A stretch of 64,000 bases of DNA from Juglans regia (lineage: Eukaryota > Streptophyta > Magnoliopsida > Fagales > Juglandaceae): NCBI RefSeq assembly GCF_001411555.2, contig NC_049903.1, positions 15,915,234 to 15,979,233 of the forward strand, written 5' to 3'. Under the pieces are notes generated by a model. It did no database searches. It was not told where the DNA came from and was given only the letters and a program-made list of their open reading frames with translations. The translations under genes were made by a program, and so were the position numbers. Positions 11,642 to 23,159 of this stretch are shown here, piece after piece. Position 1 is the stretch's first letter, and each line of letters begins with the position of its first letter.

Positions 11642-14600
11642 ATGGACAAAAATTGGATGCGTCTAGGCGATAGACTTGGAAAGGATTACATACCCTATGC
11701 GCGTGGAGTAAGAACGTTCTTTGATTTTGCACGGGCCTCTGCTGATAGTCGTGGTTACATTAAGTGTCCATATTGAGGGTGTAACAATTTGTGTGCAATA
11801 GGGTTGGATGAAGTAGAAAGTCATATATTTGTGAATGGTATGGATTTGGGGTATACCCGATGGGTACTGCATGGTGAGCCGTATGAACAGTCAGCAGATG
11901 TATTGGTTGATCATCACAATTATTTGCGGCACATAGATGATGATTATGAGCAGGATGAGATGGAGGAGATGTTGGGTGACATTGGAGCGGTGATGTTTAT
12001 GGATGAGGTTGACGACAACGCCTCAAGTGGCGGAGGGACTGATTGTGAAAAATTCGCTTCTATGTGGGAAGATGCAAGGCACGAGCTTTATCCAGGCTGT
12101 ACAAAACATTTCAAAATATCGTTTATTATGCGGTTGCTTCACATTAAGTCATTGTGTGGGATGTCGACAAAAGAAATAAACATGGTATTTGACTTATTTA
12201 ACGAGGTGCTTCCAGAAGGGTCTGCATTGCCTAATAACTTTTATGAAGCGAAACAGTTGAGAAAGAGATTAGGATTTGAGTACAAGTCCATACATGCATG
12301 CAAGAATGATTGTGTTCTGTTCTGGAAGGAGAATGAGGAGAAACAAGCATGTCTTGTATGCGGAGAGTCGAGGTGGAATGGTAAGAAAAATGTGCCGGTT
12401 AAGGTATTGTGGTATTTTCCCTTGAGACCTAGGTTGCAAAGACTATATATGTGTAAGAAAACAGCTTACGATATGAGATGGCACGAGGAGAAAAGAGTTA
12501 AGGACGACACATATATGAGGCACCCAGCTGATTCACTTGCATGGCAGTCTTTCGATAATCAATACACAGAGTTTGGGATAGAAGCTCGAAACGTGCACCT
12601 GGGACTGACAACCGATGGATTCAACCATTTTGGAAATATGAGTACAAGTTATAGCACTTGGCCCGTAATGTTGATTCCGTACAATCTTCCACCATGGAAG
12701 TGCATGAAGGCGCCCAACTTTTTGTTAACTTTACTTATCCCTGGCCCTAGATCACCTGGGAATGACATTGATGTATTCATGCAGCCGTTGATTGAAGAGT
12801 TGAAAGAGTTGTAGGAAACAGGCGTTAGAACTTATGATGCATCCACGTCGACAACTTTTCAGATGCATGTTGCGGTAGTGTGAACCATAAATGACTTCCC
12901 GACATATGAGAATCTTTCCAGTTAGAGTACGAAAGGGAAGTTAGCGTGTCCGACATGTAATAAAGAAACTGCTAGTGAGTGGTTAAAATATTCTCAGAAG
13001 TTGTGTTTCATGGCTTATCGACGTTATCTACCAGCAAATCATGCATGGAGAAGAGAATGTGATAAGCTTGATGGGAGAATAGAGGATAGAATTGTACCAA
13101 AATAGTTGTCTGGGAAGAGATAGTGGAACAACTGGTACATGTTAGAGCGAACAGTTTGGGAAAGGTTGGGGAAAGAACAAGAGAAAATGAGGCACGACAT
13201 AATTGAATTGGACAAAGTGTAGTATTGTTTCTGACTTGCCGTATTGGTCGTCCTGCATGTTCCGACATAGTTTGGATGTAATACACAAAGAGAAGAATAT
13301 TTGTGATAATATACTGTGTACATTGATGAACATTAACAAAAAGACGAAGGACACGATTAAGATGAGGAAAGATCTTGAGAGAATGATCTTGAGGAAAGAT
13401 CTAATGTACATGTCGCCATATCCGACATCTGTATGTTTTTTAAGGATTTGTGCACTCAGGTAGTAAATCGAGATGTGTTGTAGAAATTGAAAGAAGATAT
13501 TACTATTATACTATGTAAATTCGAGCAGATCTTTCCACCATCATTTTTTGATGTCATGGTCCATTTAGCAATACATTTACTGCAAGAGGTACTGTTAGGC
13601 GGACTGGTGCAGTTTCATTGGATGTATCCAGTTGAAAGATATTTGGGTTGACTGAAGCACACTGTTGGGAATAAAGCCTGAGTTGAGGGGTCAATAGCAG
13701 AGGCTTATATACACGATGGGTGGTTAACATTTTGCTCTCTATATCTTCGTGGTGTTGAGACACGATTTAATCGTCAAGAGCGAAATGTTGATCTTGCTGC
13801 TCCGCCTCCTCGTGAGCTATCAGTCTTTTCCCAGAATGTACGACCATTGGGTGCACAATCGGATTACGATTTAATAGATGGAGAGTTGGTTAAAGTTCGA
13901 TGGTATGCGCTAAATAATTGCTGGGAGATTGATGATTATCTCAGGTATGTCGTTCCATAGTTTGTATAATTCTAGTTTTTTTCAAGTTTAACTATAACTG
14001 TTGTGCTCAAAATATACATCTTTTGCATTTATCCATAACAGTGAGCACATGGACAAACTTAGGACGAATGCATAGAAAATATAGGGGCAAGACACGAGGA
14101 AGAATTTCCCGGATGGTTTGAAGAACTTGTGTGAACTAAAATTATATATATGTTGTATTTTGAAACTTTTAACTCTGGGTAACTCTTAAATATTATATAC
14201 TATTTCCATTGTTAGATTTTGGAACAACGTGCTTGTGATCTCAGATCAATTTCTTCTGAATTATATGCACTGGCCTGTGGTCCCTCAAATAGAGCACTTT
14301 GATACACTGCATGCACGGTTCGAGGTTTTAGATTCCATATTCTGGACCGTGAACATAATAGAAAGACTCAAAACTCTGGTGTATTGGTCAAGGGGAGTCA
14401 TGGAACATATGATATTGACTATTATGGTGTCATACGTGATATTATCGGATTGAAATATCTGGGTGGGTCTGTAACATATGTCTTAAAATATGATTGGTGA
14501 GATCTAGGCCGTGGTCGGGTTTCGATAGATAGGGATAATCACTTTACGAGTGTCAATACTGCATCTAAATGGTACGAAGATGATCCATTCGTATTGGCTT

Positions 14601-15073
14601 GTCAAGCTACCCAAGTCTATTACTTGATTGATCTAATGAAAAGTGCTGATGAAGATAGTGGAGAGATAACTTGGCGAGTCATACAAAAATTTGTCTCTTG
14701 AAATCTATATGAAGCATGAATGATTGCAGAGCACGAGAATAGTGGAAATGAAGATGACACTCCGATTGTGAAGGCATACAAGGAAGATGCAGAGGTTATT
14801 AACTTGTTTGTTGATTTCGGTGCACTCGAGTTGCTCCCCTTGTGTAGAGATGATGTCCCACCCGTCCATCTCTACCTGTCTGTATTAAATGATCATTCAA
14901 TTCAAGTAAGTGAGGAGTAAGAAGAAGAAAAAGTGTCAGAAGATGAAGACGAATCAGAATCCGGCCAGGAGGTGGATAAGGAGGATGAAGAAGACGTGCA
15001 TGATGATGATGAAGATGTTATTGAGGGAGATTCTGAAACAAGCACGGAAAATACATCTGAAGATGAAGAATAA
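11642..15073 (+). pseudogene. Decayed TnpD-like CACTA transposase gene
   Basis: A reading frame starting MDKNWMRLGDRLGKDY at 11642 runs in frame to 12814 apart from one TGA at 11774-11776. It carries the N-terminal transposase-associated region (KCPY-GCNN, where a Cys or similar is replaced by the stop) and the tnp2 transposase region (CLVCGESRW, ADSLAWQSFDN, WPVMLIPYNLPPW). Decayed matches continue downstream: KGKLACPTCNKET near 12940, LPYWSSCMFRHSLDVIHKEK near 13240, a DUF4218-like block (SFFDVMVHLAIHLLQEV) near 13545 and a DUF4216-like block (SKWYEDDPFVLACQATQVYY) near 14560. An acidic tail (EDEDESESGQEVDKEDEED) ends at 15073. Introns probably lie near 13946-14040 and 14120-14218. Multiple stops make it a pseudogene. 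Confidence 0.88.
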
Positions 15074-15174
15074 AAGTACTAAATATTTTATTCATATAGG
15101 TGACTATAAAATATCTTCAATTTTCATAATTTCTTCTAATTAATTTTCTTTGATATTATTAATTCTTTTCAAGA

Positions 15175-16846
15175 ATGCCACCAAAATGACAACGAAGAAA
15201 TGTACCTCCGCCAAGTCTAAGTCTCAAACTCATTGTGGACTTCCTACTAGAGGAATCCACTCCTGAAGATCAAGTTAACACGGAAGAAAATAACAGTCGG
15301 TCGACACCTACCAGTAAGAAAATATTGTCGTTGATAATTAATTATATAGTTAATATTTTTGTCTCAAAAACTATATAACTATAATTATACTATCTATTAT
15401 CATGTAGTTGATGCATCTGCACGTCACGGTGGTGACTATACACGTGGCATCTCTCTTGAGAAAAGTAGAAGGCACGGAAAACTCAAGATCACCATTCCTG
15501 ATAATTCCACTGGAGGAGGGGATGATAGTGCAGTAGCGCTTTCCTCTTATATTGGCACAATAGTTCGAGCTTATGCTCCATTTTATGTGCGCTCCTGGCG
15601 AGATGTTCCGAATGAGATTAAGGAGCACATTCGAAATCGTGCGCTGGTGAGTTTACTTTGAAAGTACATTTTTTTTCACCTAGATTAGTATATCATATTT
15701 TTGACCTGATTCACTTGTTAGGATTAATTCGACCTCGACTTTGACTGTACCGAGGATTTGAGAACCGTAAATGAATTGATGGCTACACTATTCCGACGTC
15801 ACAAGGGACGATGTCATGACCACTTCAAAAAGTTTGAGACGTTGGAAGAGGCTGCGTAGTCTCCTTTCCAGCAGATGAAGTTAGATGATTGGAGAAAATG
15901 TTGTGATCTTTTTACATCTCCAGATTATCAGGTATTTTACATTTATATCTTTTAATTATTTGCATTCATATTCAATCTATATATTATATGTATATATATA
16001 TATTATAATTTACATTCTTAATATATTTTGTAGCACTTGAGTTCTACAAATGCACAAAATAGATTCGATCTGACTGTCCACCAACGTGCCAGTTCAAGGT
16101 CATTCCAACGTCTTGCTAAAAAAATGGTAATTAAAAAATTATAGAATTCATTTATTTTTTGATATTCTTTTATTTAAGTACTAACATTATCTTTTTAAAA
16201 TTGCGTATGTCGTTTTGTTAGAAACATGATAATCCTGAAAACTTTTCTCTCATTCATGTCTATACTGCTGCTCACACTAATGAGCATAGTGAGTGGATGG
16301 ATCCTGTCGCTACAGATAATTATGTAAGCAATGTTAATTTTGTTAAATAAATTATGTAACATGTGAATAATTTATTTTTTATTTCTATTTCTTTCCATAC
16401 GTTACTTATTAACGATCATTAGCTTTAAAAATTTAGGAAAAAATTATGGAGATGCAGTCGGCTTCTGGGGAATCCTCCCTTAGTGACAGAAATTCACGCA
16501 GGTGCTCGGGTCACAGTCTGGTATGGCAAGAGGTTTGAGACGATCTATTAAGTATAAATGTTCATCCTCCTCAACCTCATTGACTTCACAAATTAATAAT
16601 CTTACCAAAGATTTAGAAGCTACACGGCGTGACAATGAGTATATGAGGTCAATACAGCAAGAGTTAGAGTCTCTATTAGAACGACAGTCTCATTTAGAGA
16701 TGCGTTTGCAGGACCAACAGAGAGAACAGGAGGAAAGAATACGCAGTGAAGTCCAAGATCAAGTGCAACGGGAGATGATGGTGCAAATGGAGCGTGTTAT
16801 GTCATTACAACAGAATCGTGGTGGGCGAGGGAAAAAAAAGAAATAA
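15175..16846 (+). pseudogene. Decayed TnpA-like gene of CACTA 1 (Transposase_24-like)
   Basis: Six probable exons with GT/AG borders can be placed: about 15175-15309, 15408-15646, 15722-15931, 16034-16126, 16222-16323 and 16437-16846. They encode GGDYTRGISLEKSRRHGKLK, WRDVPNEIKEHIRN, RTVNELMATLFRRHKGRCHD, HNEHSEWMDP-like and a C-terminal coiled coil (about 16590-16800) ending GGRGKKKK. The pattern fits the plant En/Spm TnpA-like family, whose products bind subterminal repeats. Damage includes a TGA at codon 5 (CGA to TGA), TAG and TAA codons in exon 3 and a frameshift near 16500. CACTA 2 carries a homologous gene with matching exon borders, which supports the model. Confidence 0.85.
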
Positions 16847-16984
16847 ATTTTACCAGTATTTGTGGCTAATTTTCATATCTAATTTTAATATTTTATAAGA
16901 CATTGTTACTTGTTAATTGATGGTATGTAATATGATATAATTGGTATGTTTTTAAATTTTATGAAATTAGCATTTCTGATCTGT

Positions 16985-17603
16985 ACGTTAGAATGTAAAT
17001 TTAAATCGTTCAAATGTTGGTTCACATTCGAACCAACGTTTGAATGTGAATACATAAAATTGTTACTTGGTTCACGCTCAAACGAACAAACCGTTCGAAC
17101 GATTAAACGATTAACGTTCGAACAAAGCTCCGAATGTACCACTTGCATTCGAACGCTTACGTTCAAAATAACCTCTGAACGTTACACCCGTTAACATTTG
17201 AACGGAAATTCGAACGTTTGTTACAATGAACGTTCAGACGCATAAACGTTCAAACGTAAATATGATACATTCAAACTTTAACCAACGAACGTCAAATTCT
17301 CTCATTCGAACTCCAATCGGTCGGGTTGCCATTCGAACGTTAAATTTGACGTTCGAATATTACTTTCTGTGACAGTTCTCAACCGTCACAAAAAAGGTAA
17401 CGTTCGAACATTCAACCAAACGGAACACCTCCAACCGTCACTAAAAATATTTTTAGTGACGATTCAACAGTATACCGTCACCAATTGTTTTCTGTGACGC
17501 ACATTAGGTGACAGTCGTGGTGACCACCAAATATCTTTTGTGACGTTTTCGCAATTTCTGGTGATGGTTTCCTCTGTCACAAAAGATAAATTGTGTTGTA
17601 GTG
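16985..17603. repeat. Right subterminal array and TIR of CACTA 1
   Basis: Dense GTTCGAACG-type motifs run from about 16985 to 17410. They are followed by about 190 bp containing repeated GTCAC/GTGAC phrases (for example CCGTCACTAAAAATATTTTT) and the terminus TTGTGTTGTAGTG at 17591-17603. The GTGAC section has no counterpart at the left end of the element, showing how much of that end is missing. Confidence 0.85.
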
Positions 17604-18062
17604 AATGACACCGGCTTCAACCCATGCAGTGCCATTTTCTTCATCAACACTAATTGAATGAAGATTTATCAGATCAATTATGACAAATGGAACATAAGAA
17701 ACATAAGAAAGGCCCTCATAATCATGACCACCACTTCTAACTCTTATTTGCATGCCATGTTTTTGGGAACACTTAATGGTTGCTTGCATTTGGGAGGCAT
17801 GCAATGGCGTAATAATGACTAGAGGTTTCGGGGTGGCACGTGTTGAGAATCTTGGATTTTGTATGGAGAATTCCAATACAGATGAATATGAGGAATTGGC
17901 GAGGGTGTAAATGACATGAGAAATTGAGGAGGTGGAGTTTCCATCATGCAGGGTCAGGCATTGAAGGAAGTCTTCATGAGTGTGAGCTGAAGTTGCCCAT
18001 AAAAATGAGAAAAGAAGTGTAAGAACAAATGGAATAAGCACTGAAGAGCTAACGGGCTTCAT
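17604..18062 (-). pseudogene. BBE-A: 5' stub of a berberine-bridge-enzyme-like FAD oxidase
   Basis: The frame starts MKPVSSSVLIPFVLTLLFSF at 18062, a hydrophobic signal peptide of about 26 residues. It continues through DFLQCLTLHDG, SSYSSVLEFSIQNP and the FAD-attachment motif RSGGHDYEGLSY, whose His forms the 8-alpha-histidyl bond in this family. The frame is open for about 153 codons to WVEAGVI and then runs into the CACTA 1 terminus at 17603. Full-length relatives have about 530 residues, so most of the FAD domain, the cysteinyl-FAD site and the BBE domain are missing; they are not found within the window to the left. A TATA box lies 44 bp upstream. The family oxidises sugars, monolignols or alkaloid precursors; the substrate here is unknown. 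Confidence 0.9.
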
Positions 18063-18105
18063 TTTTGTTTGTGTTTCTACGCTAAAAACAGGATGCGAGC
18101 TTCCT

Positions 18106-18113
18106 TATTTATA
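18106..18113 (-). promoter_or_regulatory. TATA box of BBE-A
   Basis: The minus strand reads CACTATAAATAAGG, with TATAAATA at 18113-18106, 44 bp upstream of the BBE-A start codon. The equivalent site in BBE-B (about 59856-59866) reads CACAATAAATAAT, so the box is weakened there. A hAT element is inserted 33 bp upstream of this box. Confidence 0.65.
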
Positions 18114-18164
18114 GTGTTGAATACTTGGAAATTAATTTGAAAACTGTGTGTACTAGGGGTGATA

Positions 18165-18330
18165 CCTGCCCCCTACGGGGCAGGGCCACCCCTCCCCCGC
18201 CCCCACATATGCGGGGGCGGGGAATTTTTCCCCGTACCCCGCCCCCGCATGGGCGAGGGCGGGGTCCCCGGTCCGCACCCCCGGATCCCCTTACTGGGCC
18301 TTCGGCCCAGTACATATTTCTGGGACCTAA
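18165..18330. repeat. GC-rich hairpin-forming left end of the hAT element
   Basis: The region contains CCCGCCCCCACATATGCGGGGG-type inverted pairs and a perfect hairpin at 18293-18311 (ACTGGGCC-TTC-GGCCCAGT). Such stem-rich subterminal DNA is common in hAT ends. Three spurious overlapping frames arise from the GC content. I do not read it as coding. Confidence 0.65.
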
Positions 18331-19113
18331 ATGGCCCAGAATTCGTTTTGGGCCACTTTGAGCCCATTATTTAGATTAAAATATATATAGATTTAAAAAC
18401 AGAAAAAAAATAATATATATATATATATATATATAGAATAATAGATTGAACTATTAAGTAGATATTAAGTTTCAACTATTAACTAATTAAGTAATAATCA
18501 TCACTAAGGCAGTAATTTACTCTGCTAAAATAAATAGTTTACAATTATACAAATTAAGAGAACTAATAAACTATTACACTATTACAAACTCCTCTAAAAA
18601 ACATAAATATTACAAATTGTACAATTAACTATTGTAACAACATTACAATTAATTGTAAATTAACAAAATCATAATTTTTCAATTAGATTTTGGGGTGGAG
18701 CCGTAGCGGTGAGTTCACTGAGTGGTGAGTTGTGTCGATTGCTATGAGACTGAAAATCAAGATCATAAAGGTTAATAAGTTATAAAACCTGAAATATTAA
18801 TAAGTTAAAAATAAAACAAATTAGAATTAAAAAGTTATAAAGATGAAACAAAATTTTAAATGCAAAAAACAATTAAGGGATAAATTTTGCAAACCATGGC
18901 AATGGTGGGTCCAATGCAAAGTCATACTGCATCAGAGGTAGCCGTAGACGCCGTCTCATGTATCACTACAAATATTAAATTTGAAATCAAATTAATGAAT
19001 ACCAATTAAAGAAAAATAAATAGATTAAAATAAGAAATTTGAAAATGAAATTAAAATAAATACTAGATCCAGACTGATCATCACCTTCCTCCTCAATGTC
19101 GGCCTCCTCATAC

Positions 19114-20765
19114 TCAAGAGTCAAGAACATCTGGAACATGAATTTGAGTTCCCTTGATCCAATTCTGCGTGCAAATCAAAACCTCCACAGTGGCAGGAGC
19201 TAATTTACTCCGAAATGAATCTAATACACACCCTTCGGTACTAAATGCCGACTTTGAGGCTACTGTGCTAACAAGGATAGCCAAAAGTGTACGGGCTATC
19301 TCTCCAAGGATGGGATACTTCACTGCATTCACCTTCCACCAACTTAATATATCAAAATCTCGTGAAAATGGTAGAATCTCTACTGCTAAGAATCTGTCTA
19401 TCTCTGGTTGAGCCTCTACAGAACTCCGGGGGAAGGGGGTCTGCTCATACCTCTCACCCCACTCCAATCTACGTCTTTTCCCAATCATCATCTATGGGTC
19501 TCCCCAATCCCCTGTGATCAACAAAATATTTAACATATTGGATGTCTTCATCACCTAATAATGTAAATGTCAGCCTATATTCTTAGGCCGCCTCCAACAT
19601 CAGAAATGTTGAGTTCCATTGTGTAGGCATATCAGTACAAAGTCCCTTCTTAGATGTTAGGCTAGCAGATCTTGCAGCAATTTTGAAATGCTCCAACCTC
19701 GAAGGATAAGATCTCACCCATCTCACAGCAGTCCTAACTCGAGCAATCAAATCATGAAGATCCCTCAAACCATCAGTGACAATTAGATTCAGAATATGTG
19801 TCGCATATCTCACATGCAGACACTCACTACCCATGAGTGTCTTATTTGCCTCTCTAAGATAGGTCTTCAGATGTCTCAATGCAACATCGTTAGACGAGGC
19901 ATTATCGATTGTGACTGTAACAACCCGAGTCAACCCTCACTCTTTTATTGCGGCCTCCAAGGCCTTCCCAATTGTCTCACCCTTATGATCGGTGATTTTA
20001 CAAAATTTTATAATTTTCTTTTGCAATGTCCAATGACAATCAATAAAATGCACAGTCAAAGACATATAATTAAAATTTTGGATCGATGTCCAAGTGTTAG
20101 TGGTGAGACAAACAAATTGATCTGCCAATTGACCCCTCAACTTCTCATTTTCAATGTAAAAATATTTTTTTTACATCTTTTGCCACTGTGTGACGAGAAG
20201 GAATATTAAACCTTGGTTCCAAGTAGCGAGAATACGCTTGGAACTATTTTCCATCAATAATTTGAAAATATAGCTCGTCCATTATGACCATACGAGCTAG
20301 GTGTCTTCTACACTCATCGGGATAATACTTAGTATACCCCCTCAAAGCTGCACCCCCACTAGTCCCATCCGCCATTTTTTGAAGTCCAATTTCTAGCCTA
20401 GATTGGATTTTCTCTTGTAATGATCTTAATATTAGACTTCTTTTGCATTGCTCTTCTAAGTGTACCTTTAATTGTGAGGTGCCATGTTTCCTATAGTGAC
20501 ATCCATAAATTTTTCCACAATGGTTACACTTGGCTTGGGGGTTACTTGAGTCACCATCCTCTAATTTGGTGAAATGACTCCAAACTATTGAAGCAGGTTT
20601 CTTGCTGGGCTTTGGGGCGGGGCAAGGTACCATAGAGCTAGGGGTAAGGGTAGAGGTATGAGTAGGAGGGATAGGTGTAGGTGTAGGTGTAGGAGTAGGG
20701 GTGCCCTCGGCCTGGAAATGAGAGCTCGCACTAGAATCTGCTAGCATATCCATGAACTCAGGCAA
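19114..20765 (-). pseudogene. hAT transposase (RICESLEEPER/zinc-finger BED type), internally deleted
   Basis: The N-terminal piece (20765-20244) has a Thr-Pro repeat, then a BED zinc finger: VWSHFTKL, KCNHCGKIYGCHYRKHGTSQ, H-X4-C. The middle piece (19933-19583) has VVTVTIDNASSND, CLHVRYATHILNLIV and PTQWNSTFLMLEAA, matching the catalytic core. The C-terminal piece (19491-19114) has FDILSWWKVNAVKYPIL, SKSAFSTEG and VEVLICTQNWIKG, the hAT dimerisation domain. Between about 19583 and 19491 a segment of roughly 200 or more residues usually present is missing. Stops separate the first two pieces. Function is lost, but the original role as cut-and-paste transposase is clear. Confidence 0.9.
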
Positions 20766-20789
20766 ACAAGAAATATGAAATTATAGAAA

Positions 20790-22088
20790 ACATAGCAACT
20801 ATATAATGAACATAAAAAAAAAGTAGAATAAAAAAAGTATCACTTTATATTCATATATATATATAAATATATATATATATTCAGAACTACAACGAAAACA
20901 CGATAAAAAAAATAAACAATATTGATATTGGATGAATGACCATGTTCGAAGAGCTTGGGCAAATAGCAGTGCTGATTTTGTATACGGCTTTCTTGAGGTG
21001 TTGCTCTATTATGACTACTACTACCACCATATGCATTAAGGTTATCATTATCTTTAGAAAATAAAAGATATACTTTCGAACCTCAATACTACAGAAGCTG
21101 TTTTTGTTTAATCTTGTTATTACTGTTGTCATGAAATTGTTCCAGACTTCTTCAAAGAAAGGATGTGAGTATTGGCTTATAATTTATATGGCAGTTTGAA
21201 GGGGAAGCCACACTTTCAGATTTGATGCAAAATAAAGAGTTCTCCTACAATGTTAGTACTTTATCTCATCAGCCAATTCATATAGTATATGATGTCTCTA
21301 TATTACACCCACTAAGCTATGTTCAAGAATTTACTCTCTCATCAGTCAAACACAAATGTTGGGGTATTTATAAAATGCAATCACCCGTTAAAAGATTTGA
21401 TGCAGAACAGAAAATGTGAAAAAGCTAGATCTTATTCTAGGCAGATGTAAACGCTTAAATCTTCAAGAGACTTGAACCCATAAGTAAGATTCCATTGATA
21501 AGGCTTTAGTGAGTTCCATTTTGCACGTGGAAGACCAATGTAAAGGCTCTGCAAAACTTATTTTCAAAGTGAAAATGTTCCTAATTAGACCCTAACTTAT
21601 ATGCTTTGATTCAACTAGGAAAGCCTAAAAACAATGAAAGAAGTAATGTATAAAATATAAAAATCTGCAACTCATGTATAGATATCATAACATAGCAAAA
21701 GATTAGAACTAACCGTTCCCCAATAGGAATATACTAGAAAATTTAATTTAAGTCTACAATTAGTGAGCAACAAACATTTACATAGTCTAATTAATTTGGA
21801 TTGGAGCCCTAAATTAATTTAGGGCTCTAATCCGAATTAATTAGACACAAATAATATTGTAAATTTAGTGATTCACACACATTACATAATGCAAACAAAA
21901 AAGAAAAAAAACAAAAACAAACATACGGGAGTCATCCAAAATTCAAACCGCATGTACAATCTAAGCTCCACAGCACACAATTCACAAATCTCATTCTCCA
22001 TCTCCGATAAACCCCATCCTTCCTCCAATCTCCATTAAATATGTAAATCACAAAAAAAAAAAAAATTTGAATTTAGGTTTCTTACCTT
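20790..22088. other. Non-coding 5' region inside the hAT element
   Basis: This is AT-rich sequence upstream of the transposase N terminus, with short TA repeats near 20850-20880 and no supported reading frame. It probably held the leader or first intron of the transposase transcript. A near-perfect palindrome at 21787-21844 is listed separately. A purine-rich block at about 22090-22310 adjoins the element's GC-rich right end. Confidence 0.5.
21787..21844. repeat. 58-bp near-perfect palindrome
   Basis: Two 29-base arms meet with no loop: the first reads CTAATTAATTTGGATTGGAG..., and the complement of the second matches it at 27 of 29 positions by eye. It lies inside the hAT element about 750 bp from its right end. 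It could extrude a cruciform or mark an independent small insertion. Confidence 0.75.
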
Positions 22089-22603
22089 TGGACCTTCGGT
22101 GATGGAGATGAAGAGGGAGGGACTAGATGCGAGTCGTGCGACGACGAAGGTGACGGGGACGGCGATGCAGAGAGAGGGACTGGGTGTGAGAAGTAACTCA
22201 GAGAGAAAGAGATACTGAGAAGCAAGGCCGCGAGAGCAAGGGAGAAATGAAGCACTGAGGAAGAAGGTTCGTGAATCGCCGAATTGGGAGAAAGAAAGGG
22301 GGGCTGGGGTGTTTTGATATTTTTAAACTCGACGTCGTTTCATGCTTGTATTTTTTTTAATATATATCTAAATAATATAATTATATATATTTATATATAT
22401 GTATATACGAGGTGGGGCATGAGTCACCCCTATCCCGCCTCCGCCCTTGCATGTTGACCCAAATGTGGGCAGATGGTCCCAGCTCTCGCATTTGTCAGAT
22501 GGGGTGATCCAGCCCGCCACATAGAGGCGAGGTGGAAGCGGGGCGGCCCACCCCTAGTGCGTGTGGCGGGACGGAAGTGAGGCGGCCCACCCCAAGTGCG
22601 TAC

Positions 22604-23159
22604 AATGGTGCTTATAACAGCCGTTGCATATAACGTACATATTTTTTAACTTCGCAGGAAACCATTCCATCATGCATCCAGCTGATTGTCAGGGAACGAT
22701 CACGAATTCCCACAAGAAATTTCGTACATAGAAAAAGAGAAATTTCGTACACGTTGTAAAGTCCAAATTGCATGGCGATTTGACAACATAGAACTTTGAC
22801 AAACGTTTCTCAAAACTTGCCAACAAATCAAAACCAACAGTAAAACCAGTTCAGGTTCACCAGTTCAGGCCATAGTTTCTCAAAACGAGGCCATAAATAT
22901 AATTGTCATGATCGTACGTACTTTTCTTCAGCAAATTAATTGTCTTGCATGCGTGGGGCTCATTAATTTTGGACTCTTCGATATATATATATCGATCGAC
23001 CTGCGTGATCACGCATGTTTTAGATTTCACGGCCGTAATGTCGGTTTATTTTTGCAAGAACATTATAGTTTAATATGGGGTCAAAACACGATCGAGCTTT
23101 ACACTAATTACGGACCTTGCAGCTTGTACGTGGAATTTTACATACGTACTTAAGGTTTA
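22604..23159 (-). promoter_or_regulatory. Former upstream region of BBE-A, displaced by the hAT insertion
   Basis: Blocks here match the region upstream of BBE-B: AAACCATTCCATCATGCATCCAG (22660 area) against ACCATTCCAGCATCCAG (59977 area), and GTAAAGTCCAAATTGCATGGC (22757 area) against the same phrase at 60073. The two upstream regions are therefore duplicated along with the genes. In BBE-A this DNA now lies about 4.5 kb from the TATA box. No gene is seen. Confidence 0.65.

Larger units (their letters stand above)
8450..17603 (+). mobile_element. CACTA (En/Spm) DNA transposon 1, left end missing
   Basis: The right terminus at 17591-17603 is TTGTGTTGTAGTG, the complement of CACTACAACACAA. Both subterminal regions carry many copies of a CGTTCGAACG-type motif (8495-9020 and 16985-17410). 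Between them lie a decayed TnpD-like transposase gene and a decayed TnpA-like gene, the classic CACTA layout. No CACTA terminus is present at the left; the sequence joins an LTR at 8449/8450. The right end is inserted in BBE-A, with AAT as the probable 3-bp target site at 17604-17606. Many stops in both genes make it non-autonomous. Confidence 0.88.
18154..22595 (-). mobile_element. hAT DNA transposon with 8-bp target duplication
   Basis: The element begins TAGGGGTGATACCTGCC at 18154 and ends GGCGGCCCACCCCAA at 22595, giving short inverted termini of the hAT type. Flanking 8-mers are GTGTGTAC (18146-18153) and GTGCGTAC (22596-22603), identical at 7 of 8 positions. A decayed transposase lies on the minus strand inside. 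The last ~40 bp are duplicated, with a second CACCCCTA terminus at about 22549. Both ends are GC-rich in a strongly AT-rich setting. The element sits between the BBE-A TATA box and its former upstream DNA. Confidence 0.88.

Noticed and set aside
18293..18311. Stem with a TTC loop resembling a bacterial terminator
   Set aside because: There is no T tract in the right place, and the stem lies in the GC-rich end of a plant hAT element.
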